A stretch of 64,000 nt of DNA. It comes from Aurantiochytrium sp. KH105 (Eukaryota > Sar > Bigyra > Thraustochytrida > Thraustochytriidae). The translations under genes were made by a program, and so were the position numbers. Shown piece after piece: positions 43,701-51,055 of the stretch. The stretch lies in contig BGKB01000066.1 of NCBI GenBank assembly GCA_003116975.1, positions 1-64,000 of the forward strand, given 5' to 3'. Under the pieces are notes generated by a model, which saw only the letters and a program-made list of their open reading frames with translations, had not been told where the DNA came from and searched no databases. Positions within the stretch are counted from its first letter, which is position 1, and each line of letters begins with the position of its first letter.

Positions 43701-44358
43701 CGCGCAAGTCACTCCACGCCGTACTCATGCTCTCATCAGCGCGCGTCTAGCCCCCGAAGTTGTCACGCCTTCGCCTTCGCAAGCTGCATCCGAAAGATCG
43801 ACTGAGCTCGATACACCGATTGAGCCCATGGAGCCCTCCAACGGCGCGCCCCCCCAAGGCGCGCGTGCTCTCGCTGCCCCGGCCCAAGTCGAGCGCCCAG
43901 TCGAACGCCAAGAAGAGCAGAAGTCTCAAGGCGAAAACGCAAGTTCCGAGCTGAGTGCTCAGAAAAACGAGGCTCCGGCTGTGGGCAACCAGCAGCCAAA
44001 GCAGGCAACCACGGCAACGGCAATCAATCATGCGACGCCGGCGAACACCGGAGACATCGGCGACGCGATCACGATGCCGCCAGTCACTCCGCAACGCAAG
44101 CCCCGTGGGGCCAGAATCGCGCAAGTCACTCCACGCCGTACTCGTGCTCCCATCAGCGCGCGTCAAAGAGCCGGAAGCCGCAAGCTTTTAAAAAGGGTTT
44201 TTGCGGCCGACGAGTCGAGCCCTACTCGCAAGGACAGTGGTAAGGAGAACGATGCCCAAAATATGAAGAAGATAGCGCGCATGGCAAGCGGCAAAGGATT
44301 GCATGCCGATTCTGCGATAAGCACCACCGTGCTCAAGGCGCAAGAGCTGGAAATTTAA
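40753..44358 (+). CDS. Pro/Ala-repeat and 145-residue tandem-repeat protein with CDK-type sites and KEN box
   Basis: This is a 1201-residue single-exon gene whose start lies in CACCATGG at 40753. Residues about 6-450 are repeats of Pro-Ala-Val-Pro and KPGKVASVATPQ blocks. A basic segment follows (RIPGYLRPTKSAASRVH, then FKLYNLEDRMTKRR). Three tandem units of about 145 residues begin at 42880, 43315 and 43750, each with TPSPSPS, an acidic middle, and two TP-x-R-type sites (TPQRK and TPLRT or TPRRT). The C-terminus is basic and holds RKLLKRV, a D-box-like RxxLxxV, then SPTRK and KENDAQN, which fits the KENxxxN degron form. The whole suggests a cell-cycle-controlled chromosomal or cytoskeletal protein, loosely like Ki-67 in plan. 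I do not recognise a family; the function is inference. Confidence 0.8.
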   Translation: MDGIPDPGPLAAPQPAPVAVPQPARVAAPKPARVPAPKPGKVASVATPQPAPVLAPRPARVPAPRPARVAAPKPGKVASVATPQPAPVAAPEPAPVPAPRPARVAAPKPGKVASVATPQPAPVATPQPARAAAPEPAPVPAPEPAPVPAPEPAPVPAPRPARIPAPKPGKVASVATPQPAPVATPQPARAAAPEPAPVPAPRPARVLAPKPGKVASVATAQPAPVAASQPARAAAPEPAPVPAPRTARIPAPKPGKVASVVTPQLAPAAAPEPAPVPAPKPAPVLAPRPAPVPAPKPGKVASVVTPQPAPVAAPEPAPVPAPRPARIPAPKPAAVVAPEPAPVVAPEALPAAPEPAPVPAPRPARIPAPKPAKVASVATPQPAPVLASRPARVPAPKPAKVASVATPQPAPAAAPEPAPVPAPRPARIPAPRPAAVVAPEPAPVVAPEALPAAPSLALPEPAPVAPLVANPEASMPVAQRVAEQQPSEPEAGKEVGQAQEQEAETPSGQERKIERDRPRIPGYLRPTKSAASRVHATFKLYNLEDRMTKRRNATRPARPVQRAGFSNAQGNGNRNRNERAQAQARPSEARKEEIAPAAAASHEPKEGAPREEQVSSPAVNDNVTQEIGVGETAAESSNPATVVEEKASKEQASEQARASETIVEEVAAAATTAPAVSEVEVPQEQEEIAPVVIENPAQEAGAPKINQAQAPEVVTPSPSPSPSPSQAAFERSTEPGTPIELMEPSNGAPPQGARVLAAPAQVERPVERQEEQKSQGENASSELSAQKNEAPAVGKQQPTQATTTTAINHATPANTGDIGDAIAMPQATPQRKPRGARVAQVTPLRTRAPISARQAPEVVTPSPSPSPSPSQAAFERSTEPSTPIELMEPSNGAPSQGARALAAPAQVERPVERQEEQKSQGENASSELSAQKNEAPAVGNQQPKQATTTTAINHATPANTGDIGDAIAMPQVTPQRKPRGARIAQVTPRRTHALISARLAPEVVTPSPSQAASERSTELDTPIEPMEPSNGAPPQGARALAAPAQVERPVERQEEQKSQGENASSELSAQKNEAPAVGNQQPKQATTATAINHATPANTGDIGDAITMPPVTPQRKPRGARIAQVTPRRTRAPISARQRAGSRKLLKRVFAADESSPTRKDSGKENDAQNMKKIARMASGKGLHADSAISTTVLKAQELEI
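40771..42110 (+). repeat. Pro/Ala/Val codon repeat region
   Basis: Imperfect tandem repeats are built from GCGCCCAAGCCTGGCAAGGT and CAGCCAGCTCCCGT blocks in varying order. They encode PAPVPAP, PARVAAP and KPGKVASVATP segments. Confidence 0.9.
42880..44166 (+). repeat. Three tandem copies of a 435-bp coding repeat
   Basis: Units start at 42880, 43315 and 43750. The first two are exactly 435 bp apart, as are the second and third starts; the third copy is about 18 bp shorter through loss of TCGCCT/TCTCCT codon pairs. The near-identity at DNA level indicates recent duplication or concerted evolution. Confidence 0.93.
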
Positions 44359-44936
44359 GACGCAACGCAAACGTTCCGATCATGCATCGAGGTAAATAAG
44401 TCGCTCAGCGTTAGCTGCAAGAAGTAGCAAATAGAATCGTCTAAAGAATTAAAGTCAATTTCAAAAGGTCCCATTTGATGAAAAATCGTTCAGATTTGCA
44501 TCGCAAGCGTCTTGGCGCCTGTCTCGTGGTCCTTTTTTACTGCTTTTGGCAACATGACCCATGCTGATTGGGTCATTGCCCTCGCAATCTCCTTGCTTCG
44601 TGCCCAACGTGGACTGAGGCCGCCCCTGTTGCTGTTATTGGGATTGTGAATCTTCCTGTTTGCTCTCCTCAGACCCAGGACATCGAAACCCCTTTCCCCC
44701 CCTTCCCCCCTCCCTCCCCCAAAATAATAATAAATAACGATCACTGTTGTCCATGGAGGTCGAGCTCGAGTCGGCAAGGTCATCAAGGATTTTGCAACCT
44801 TTCGGTCGCTTCTCTCAACGCCGTGTCCTGGTAGAAACAATGCAATTCTGCGTCTTACCAACCTTGACACCACAGTGGCACGGTGTCTTCCCGTGAGCGG
44901 GCAGAAGCTCTTCAAAGAGATACCTTTTAGTTATGG
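44359..44936. other. Convergent intergenic region
   Basis: This is the spacer between the repeat-protein and dynein-adaptor-like stop codons. A C-rich patch lies near 44693-44720. A 141-codon minus-strand frame is present without any domain. Confidence 0.5.
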
Positions 44937-46967
44937 CTATACAATGTCTTCCTGCTCGTCGCTCGAGATGATTACATCTGATGAGGCAAGTCCATCAATT
45001 TCATGAGCATTGACAGAACCTCGCCTCGAGCTCTGTACAGAGGGGACACGCGGTGGCAGCGACGAGGACCCCAAGGCCGAAGCATTGATTGGTGAAGGAG
45101 AAGGAGCAGCAGCAGTAGCAGTAGCAGCAGCAGCGGCAGATGACACTGGCTTGGAGTCCGTGGGCCGCCGCGGCGGAGACTGAGCAACTGAATGTAAGAG
45201 TCGCGCAAACATGCTCGAACTTCCTTGTCCTTGCCCATGTCCTTGGCTGCCATTCGCATTCATGCCGCTGTGGCTCTGTGAAGAGACGCGCGAGGGAGCC
45301 AAGTAGGATTGACTTCCCTCAGGGAGAGATGCAAAAGAGGACGCTCGGCTTCGTTCGCCATCTTGGGAAGAAGGCGGAGGACCCGCAAGACCGCGATATG
45401 CATTTCCACCTTCCTTAAGAAGCGATCGAAGATGCGCTTGTGCAAAACAATCTCGAATGTAACCAATCCAGTGGTGAGGAGGGATTCCACGCTCAATCGC
45501 ATCATTGTACATCCTCCGGGTGTCCATCGTATTGATGGTGTTGAGCGTGGCCGGTGAAATCATTTTGTCGCCTGCAGATCCGGCTTGCGAAAAATGACTC
45601 ATACAGCTCATTGCAGTCATATGGAAATGGAAGAAGAGAAGATCCAGATCTTCGCTATCATCAGCTCTGCCTGCAGACGCTGCCTTGGGGGCCCGCACGA
45701 CGGGTCCATCCGTGACAGACGAGACAGAGTTCCGTGTTACGCGAAGGCCTCGCAATTCGTCCTCAAGCGAGGGCACGTGCGGTGCTTCGGGACCTGGGCC
45801 CCTGGACAGCTCACTTGCGGCGCGATCTTCGCGCGTATTCCGCGCACCAATGATGTCCTGAGACTCCTCAAGATCAGCGCGTAGTTGCTCATTCTCCTGT
45901 GTGAGCAGTTCGAGGTCTGCTTGGAGAAGTTCAATCTCGCGCGACAGATCGTCGCGTTCCTCGGATGCGCGAGATGAGGCTGCTTCAAGCATGTCGGAGC
46001 GCGAACGTTCCTTCTTGGCACGATGCAGAGCTATTTCTAGAACGTCTACCTTGTCGCGTAAGCTCGCGATCGTGTCGGCATTTTGTGCACCAATCGCTTC
46101 GACCTGCGCCTCTGCTTCGAGAGCCCGCGTTCGCCACTTTTCGGCGCGTTCAAGCGCGACGTCAAGGTCTTGAGCTGCAAGTTCGACGGCGTTGTCAGAA
46201 TCAGGCAATGCATGATCTGCAGCACCGTCCCCTAGAGTTGTGCCCGGAGAGCCTGGTGACGAGATTGCATGTGGATTCACACCACTGAAGCGAGTTACCG
46301 AGCCGTCGATGGATTCGTGCGCGACAGTACGTGACAAGTTAGGAGACCCTGGCGCTGCAGCTGTTCGGTGAATGGCCGGCGACGTAGCATGCAAGCTCTG
46401 CTCCTGAAAAGCACGAAGCTGCTCTGTGAGTTGGCTGTTCGAAGCGTCTGCCTGAAGCAAAGTGGTATTGAGCAGCTCGAGCCTGCGCTTAAGCGACTTG
46501 GTTTCTTCGCGAGCCGCCAATAGCTCTTCGTCTCGTGCGTCGAGTTCGTCACGGAGAGCTTCGGTGCCCTGATTTTCCTTGCGGAGCCTTGTGTTTTCCT
46601 GAAAAAGCGCGTCGCCAATCTTGGCGGCCAGCTCCAAGTCGGCCTCCTTTTGCTCAAGCAGTTTCATGGCGCGCCGCAGATCCGTGATGGCGGGTGACTC
46701 GGGCTGGCCGTCGGGGCCTAGCCTCGCGTCTGCATTCCCGTCCGCATCGAGGCCTCCGGCCCGCGTCGCGCCCGCGCCTGCAGCCGTCGCTGGCGCGGGG
46801 CTGAGCAGCGCGCTCGTCTCGCGCACAAGGCCCTCCACCTCCGCAGAGAGGTTCGTCTCCTGCCTCGCGCGGATGCTCGCGTACAGCTCCCCGTCCAGCC
46901 GAGGCCCTCCTCCGCCGCCGCCGCCGCCGCCGCCGCCGCCGACGTCCGAGCCCGCGCCGGACGCCAT
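44937..46967 (-). CDS. Coiled-coil protein with CC1-box-like motif, candidate dynein adaptor (HAP1/TRAK/BICD type)
   Basis: The frame opens at 47168 without an ATG. The first ATG is at 46967, giving 676 residues. A polyGly run (10-21) is followed by a long coiled coil (about 95-440). Its start, LLEQKEADLELAAKIGDALFQEN, has the A-A-x-x-G-x-x-L pattern (Ala114, Ala115, Gly118, Leu121) of the CC1 box through which BICD, Spindly and HAP1/TRAK adaptors contact dynein light intermediate chain, and the preceding EKE-D-LELAA resembles the HAP1 N-terminal domain. A hydrophobic HFHMTAMSCMSHF segment and an Ile/Trp region (about 500-570) may be a cargo-binding fold. The C-terminus is Ser/Ala-rich. The coiled coil is clear; the adaptor role is inferred from one motif. 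Confidence 0.78.
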   Translation of the reverse strand: MASGAGSDVGGGGGGGGGGGGPRLDGELYASIRARQETNLSAEVEGLVRETSALLSPAPATAAGAGATRAGGLDADGNADARLGPDGQPESPAITDLRRAMKLLEQKEADLELAAKIGDALFQENTRLRKENQGTEALRDELDARDEELLAAREETKSLKRRLELLNTTLLQADASNSQLTEQLRAFQEQSLHATSPAIHRTAAAPGSPNLSRTVAHESIDGSVTRFSGVNPHAISSPGSPGTTLGDGAADHALPDSDNAVELAAQDLDVALERAEKWRTRALEAEAQVEAIGAQNADTIASLRDKVDVLEIALHRAKKERSRSDMLEAASSRASEERDDLSREIELLQADLELLTQENEQLRADLEESQDIIGARNTREDRAASELSRGPGPEAPHVPSLEDELRGLRVTRNSVSSVTDGPVVRAPKAASAGRADDSEDLDLLFFHFHMTAMSCMSHFSQAGSAGDKMISPATLNTINTMDTRRMYNDAIERGIPPHHWIGYIRDCFAQAHLRSLLKEGGNAYRGLAGPPPSSQDGERSRASSFASLPEGSQSYLAPSRVSSQSHSGMNANGSQGHGQGQGSSSMFARLLHSVAQSPPRRPTDSKPVSSAAAAATATAAAPSPSPINASALGSSSLPPRVPSVQSSRRGSVNAHEIDGLASSDVIISSDEQEDIV

Positions 46968-47209
46968 CGCGACACGGTTCTGCTGCGCCACGGCTTGATT
47001 GATTCTCGTGCTTTCCTTGCGAGGAGAGAGAGGGCTAAGAGACCCATATCGGTCCGGAAGAGACCTATAAAAAGGCGCCGGGCCACAGCGGGTTCGCGAG
47101 GGCAAGAAGATGCAATGCGAAAAGGCGAGGCGAGGCGAGGCGAGGCAAGGCAAGGCAAGGCAAGGCAAAGGCGCTTGCTTCGGCTGACCGCCGCGAGGCG
47201 CGCGGCGAC
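46968..47209. promoter_or_regulatory. Short divergent promoter region
   Basis: Only 242 bp separate the ATGs of the coiled-coil gene (minus) and the MFS gene (plus). It contains TATAAAAA at 47066-47073 and a GGCGA/GGCAA purine-rich repeat, so both genes probably share one control region. Confidence 0.55.
47121..47170. repeat. GGCGA/GGCAA pentanucleotide tandem repeat
   Basis: About nine 5-bp units change from GGCGA to GGCAA along the array, ending 40 bp before the MFS start codon. Confidence 0.9.
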
Positions 47210-48784
47210 ATGCAGCGCGAGGGCCAGGAGCGGGCGTGGACGGGCCTCCTGGTGGCCACGCTGGTGAAGACCACAGATGTGGCGTTTTTGAGCTCGCTGT
47301 TCAGGAACCTGGAGCAGGAGTTTGGCCTGAGCCCGACGTTGCTCGGGTACATTTGGCTTGCGCAGAGCTCCTCGCTGAGGTTCGCTGGAGTGGTCTGGGC
47401 GCCGCTCGTGGATCGAGCACAAGACCCGCGACGGTTCGTGGTTCTGGCTGTCGCGGGGATCGGTCTGTGCAGTATGCTCATGAGCCAAGCGACGGGGTTC
47501 GTGGAACTGCTCTTGCTTCGCTTTGTCTCGGGCCTGTGCAGCTCCATTCTCCGGCCTCTGATGGGTAGCGTGGTGTCGAAGCTCGATTCCGCAACGCGAG
47601 GTCGAAACTTTAGTCGCGTGAGCATTTCCGAGTCCGTCGGTCGTGTTGTTGGTGCAGCTCTGGTGACCCGCTTCAGCGCCAGCTGGCGCGTGCTTTTACT
47701 AGCCTTTGGCGCACTCAGCTTGCTCGTGGCATTACTCTTGTGGCAATTCATTCCATCACGCGACCAGCTGCAGCAGCAGGGTATTGGCGAAGGTGCGTCC
47801 GCGTCTGCGAACGCAAACAAAAAGCTCAAATCGGGACAAGAGAAGAATGGAAAGATCATGGCAAGGGAGCTCGACAAGGCTGGTGCCATCAAGAAGGACG
47901 AAGAAGCTGGCGTTCGTGATGTCTTCTCCATGCGCTCGTTCCAGATTATCGTCTTGCATGGCCTTTTTGGAACCTTTCCGTACGCCGGCTTCGCTTTTTT
48001 GGTCATGTGGTTTCAGACTGGTGGTGTGAGCAATGCCCTTGCCGGGGTGTTTGGAAACGCCATGCAGTTAGGAATGATTCCCGGTCAGTTTGTGGCGGGC
48101 TACGTGGGCGACTATTTTGCTCGCTTTGATCCGCAGCATGGACGCATCTACATGGCCCAGTTTGCGACCTTGATTCGCCTGCCTCTCGTCTTGATGATCT
48201 TTGGCGGACTCGAACATGATGCTCTTGAATATGCAGCGCTCGGTCTCTTCGCTTTGGGATTTGTTATTCCGTGGATCGCGACAGGCGCAACGAAACCAAT
48301 TCTTGCAGAGCTCATGCCCCCGGGCGCCGGGGCGCGCGTCATGAGCATGCATCACGCACTACAGAGTACTTTTAGCATCGGCTCTGGGATCGTAGTGGGC
48401 GCTCTCGCAGAGCATGTGTTTGGCTATGATCGCGAAGGCGTCGCTGCGCGTGTTGCAAGCTGCAAGCTCGAGGAAGCTGACCGGATTGCGGCGCTCGAGT
48501 ATAAGTTTGCCGCTGTCAACGAGGGTCAGATGAGCGCGCGCGATGTGAAGAGTCGTGTGCTTGGCTACTTTTTTGGCTCCAAGGTTGGTCTGGCGGTTGC
48601 CACCTCGTTTCAGGGCGGCTGTCTTGACCTTGGAAATCACTCTGCATTGGGGAGGGCTTTGCTGTGGAACACGATTGCTCCATGGTTGCTCAGTGCAGTC
48701 TTTATATCTGTTTTGCATAGGACTTTTCCTTCGGATCGCGTCAGAGCACGCGCGCGTAGCGCACCCAACATCAAGCAAAACTAG
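47210..48784 (+). CDS. Major facilitator superfamily transporter
   Basis: This is a 524-residue protein starting at ATG 47210. About twelve hydrophobic segments are arranged as two groups of six, with a hydrophilic Lys/Glu-rich loop at about 185-235 between them, as is usual for the MFS. The short loop after the second helix (LVDRAQDPRR) resembles the conserved D-R/K loop. Residues LLRFVSGLCSSILRPLMGS and MHHALQSTFSIGSG form packed Gly/Ser helices. Substrate is not predictable by eye. It shares its promoter region with the dynein-adaptor-like gene. No obvious truncation was seen. Another polytopic carrier family is possible but less likely. Confidence 0.83.
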   Translation: MQREGQERAWTGLLVATLVKTTDVAFLSSLFRNLEQEFGLSPTLLGYIWLAQSSSLRFAGVVWAPLVDRAQDPRRFVVLAVAGIGLCSMLMSQATGFVELLLLRFVSGLCSSILRPLMGSVVSKLDSATRGRNFSRVSISESVGRVVGAALVTRFSASWRVLLLAFGALSLLVALLLWQFIPSRDQLQQQGIGEGASASANANKKLKSGQEKNGKIMARELDKAGAIKKDEEAGVRDVFSMRSFQIIVLHGLFGTFPYAGFAFLVMWFQTGGVSNALAGVFGNAMQLGMIPGQFVAGYVGDYFARFDPQHGRIYMAQFATLIRLPLVLMIFGGLEHDALEYAALGLFALGFVIPWIATGATKPILAELMPPGAGARVMSMHHALQSTFSIGSGIVVGALAEHVFGYDREGVAARVASCKLEEADRIAALEYKFAAVNEGQMSARDVKSRVLGYFFGSKVGLAVATSFQGGCLDLGNHSALGRALLWNTIAPWLLSAVFISVLHRTFPSDRVRARARSAPNIKQN

Positions 48785-49321
48785 CTTCGCATGGTTGTTG
48801 TTTGTGGTGGAGATTTAATTTTTTCTCACTCTTATTTTCGTGTGTATACTTTTTCCTAGCTGGCTGGAAGGAACTCGGGCCTACAGTTAGCACGTCAAAT
48901 TTTTGAAGATTAGAATCAGAACACGGGACTGTCGCGTAATTGCTTGTGAATGACGATGATCAGCGCCAAGACGCGTCTGTAACGTTCTTCGCATCCGAGA
49001 AGACCATTTGGCGTTTGGTCTCTTGCTTCTTCTTGTTGTTTCCGGTGCGCTAGCAGCTGAAGCCTCGTTGCGGGAATCTCTCTCGCCACAAAGCAAGAAC
49101 GACCTTGGTTTTCTTTCACAAGGTGACTACACCATACGAAAGAGAAGTAGTAGACCTAGAAGGATCTTCGACAGAGGATAAAAAGGAAAAGGAAGGGAAG
49201 GGAAAAGTCTCTCGCAACCAAACGCTGAGATATCGAGCATTGTGCGCGCGCGCGCGCGAAGACACGGGCGCAAGACGCCGTAGGTCGGAACCGCTTTCGC
49301 CCGGCGAGCAGCGACAAGCTC
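48785..49321. other. Intergenic region
   Basis: This AT-richer spacer lies between two plus-strand genes, with an alternating GCGC run near 49243-49256. No gene or clear promoter element was seen. Confidence 0.5.
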
Positions 49322-51055
49322 ATGCCTCGCCGCGAGAGCAAGCGCGCGCTTGTGGAGCTGCGGCCCGAGGAAGTGGAGGCGCTTGGCGAGAGGGACGATG
49401 CACTTGCCCAAAAGCGGCGAAGGCCCATGAAGGACGACGAGCACACGTTGCGCAAGGCTCGCGGAGACGCGAAAAGGACAGTCGAGGAACAAGAAGAGGA
49501 GCTTCTGCAAAATCTCGATATGAAAATCGCCCGAGCGAGGCTCCGGGCCAGAAGCCATCTGACAGATTTAGTCTTTCTCAAGCAGGCAAAAAGGTCGACC
49601 GCAATCCGTCGCGAGGTAGAATACGGCGGAGACGGGAGCGTCGTGGGCCAGCGCGTGCGGCAAAATCTTCAGAATCGCGCCCTCATGATGCTCCTCCAGC
49701 AGCACCCAGAAATGTTCCAGGTCGTGCACGATCGTCTTGGCGATGATGACGAGGACGACGAAGAGGACGAAGACGGCTGGCACCCCGGTGGATCCAAGTC
49801 CGTGGAGGACTTGTACAACGCGCTAGCTGACGAGGACGAAATGGAGCAGCTCGAGGAGGAAGAGGATCTTGGCGACGATCAAGAAGTTCGCAAACGGCGC
49901 CTCAAGCGCGCCAAGTATTATCAGGAACCCGAGGTTCCTGGCGGCAACAAACAACCGCGAAACGTGCTTACCGAGTTTCCAGACCTGACTACGCACAAAG
50001 GAAACGGACATTCATTTGTAATGGAGTTTCTGGCTCCTAGTGATGGCACGGATAATACTGAGACGATCACTGCGTGTCTCGATCTCACGGAGCGCAACAT
50101 GCGCGCCGCGTACGCGGAGGCCAAGTGGAAGTGGGATCGCGACAAGAAGCGCGCACAGCTCGTCAAAAGCGCTTCGCGCTTTGTCATCGCTCGTCACCAA
50201 GACAGCGGCGCGCTTGCAGGCTTTGTAAATTTCCGCTTTACGATTGAGGGCAAGGCGCTGGTCTTTTACGTGTACGAGATCCAGGTCGATCTTTCGACCG
50301 CGGCCCACAGCGGACTCGGATCCTTTCTTATGCTCCTAATGGAGCGTGTCGCGCGTTACTGGGAGATGGATTGGCTCATGCTTACGTGTTTTCGCGCTAA
50401 CGAGCAAGCCATGCGTTTCTACGCAAAGCTGGGATTTGCTATTGACGAGACCTCTCCGAAAGACAAGGCGCATGTCATTATGTCGAAGCAGCTCTTCCTC
50501 GAAGACGAAGCGAGTGACGGAGGTGGCGATGGCGAGGCTGAGGAGGACGACGAACATGTGATGCGCTTTCTTCTCGCGGCCGAGACGGGGCAAACAGATC
50601 GTCTCGTGGAAATGCTCGACGTCGGAGTCTTGACCACCCCTGACGTCACTTCATCATGCCCAGAGGCGTTCACGCCTCTAATTCTCGCCGCGCGGGAGGG
50701 CCACCTCGACACCGTGCAAGCCTTGCTGGAGCGGGGTGCCTCACTGGCCCTTCCAGGGGCCAAGCATTTTCCTCTGCGGGCAGCAGCGATTGGCGGTCAC
50801 TTGGAGATCTGCAAGCGTCTTGTTGCCGCAGGGGCGGATGTTAACCAGCCATCGCAAGGGAATCGAACGCCTCTGCACGGGGCTGCACTTCACAACCACC
50901 CAGATGTCGTTCGCTTCCTTCTCGAGAAGGGTGCCGACACGTCCGTAGTGAACGACTTCGACGAGACGGCTCTGGACATTGCGAAGCTTCGATCTTTCTC
51001 GGAATGTGCTGCACTGCTCTTACCCTTTGCTGCCGTGAAAACGACGTTATTGTGA
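49322..51055 (+). CDS. NAA40/NatD-like N-alpha-acetyltransferase fused to ankyrin repeats
   Basis: This is a 577-residue single-exon gene starting at ATG 49322. Residues 1-250 are charged, with coiled-coil-like and acidic parts. Residues about 255-392 match the histone N-acetyltransferase NAA40 (NatD): AEAKWKWDRDKK, FVNFRFTIEG, FYVYEIQVD (Glu319 at the position of the catalytic glutamate), then SGLGSFLM, MLTCFRANEQAMRFYAKLGF and IDETSP. NAA40 acetylates the N-terminal serine of histones H4 and H2A. Residues about 413-570 are four ankyrin repeats (TPLILAAREGHLDTVQALLERG, LRAAAIGGHLEICKRLVAAGADV and TPLHGAALHNHPDVVRFLLEKGAD). The usual R/Q-x-x-G-x-G/A loop reads A-H-S-G-L-G here. I know of no NAA40 with ankyrin repeats; the fusion may target the enzyme to a partner. 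Confidence 0.88.
   Translation: MPRRESKRALVELRPEEVEALGERDDALAQKRRRPMKDDEHTLRKARGDAKRTVEEQEEELLQNLDMKIARARLRARSHLTDLVFLKQAKRSTAIRREVEYGGDGSVVGQRVRQNLQNRALMMLLQQHPEMFQVVHDRLGDDDEDDEEDEDGWHPGGSKSVEDLYNALADEDEMEQLEEEEDLGDDQEVRKRRLKRAKYYQEPEVPGGNKQPRNVLTEFPDLTTHKGNGHSFVMEFLAPSDGTDNTETITACLDLTERNMRAAYAEAKWKWDRDKKRAQLVKSASRFVIARHQDSGALAGFVNFRFTIEGKALVFYVYEIQVDLSTAAHSGLGSFLMLLMERVARYWEMDWLMLTCFRANEQAMRFYAKLGFAIDETSPKDKAHVIMSKQLFLEDEASDGGGDGEAEEDDEHVMRFLLAAETGQTDRLVEMLDVGVLTTPDVTSSCPEAFTPLILAAREGHLDTVQALLERGASLALPGAKHFPLRAAAIGGHLEICKRLVAAGADVNQPSQGNRTPLHGAALHNHPDVVRFLLEKGADTSVVNDFDETALDIAKLRSFSECAALLLPFAAVKTTLL

Noticed and set aside
41545-43728. 727-codon open frame on the minus strand
   Set aside because: It is antisense to the repeat protein; it stays open because the plus-strand repeats lack complementary stops, and its product is Arg/Leu/Ser-rich low complexity.
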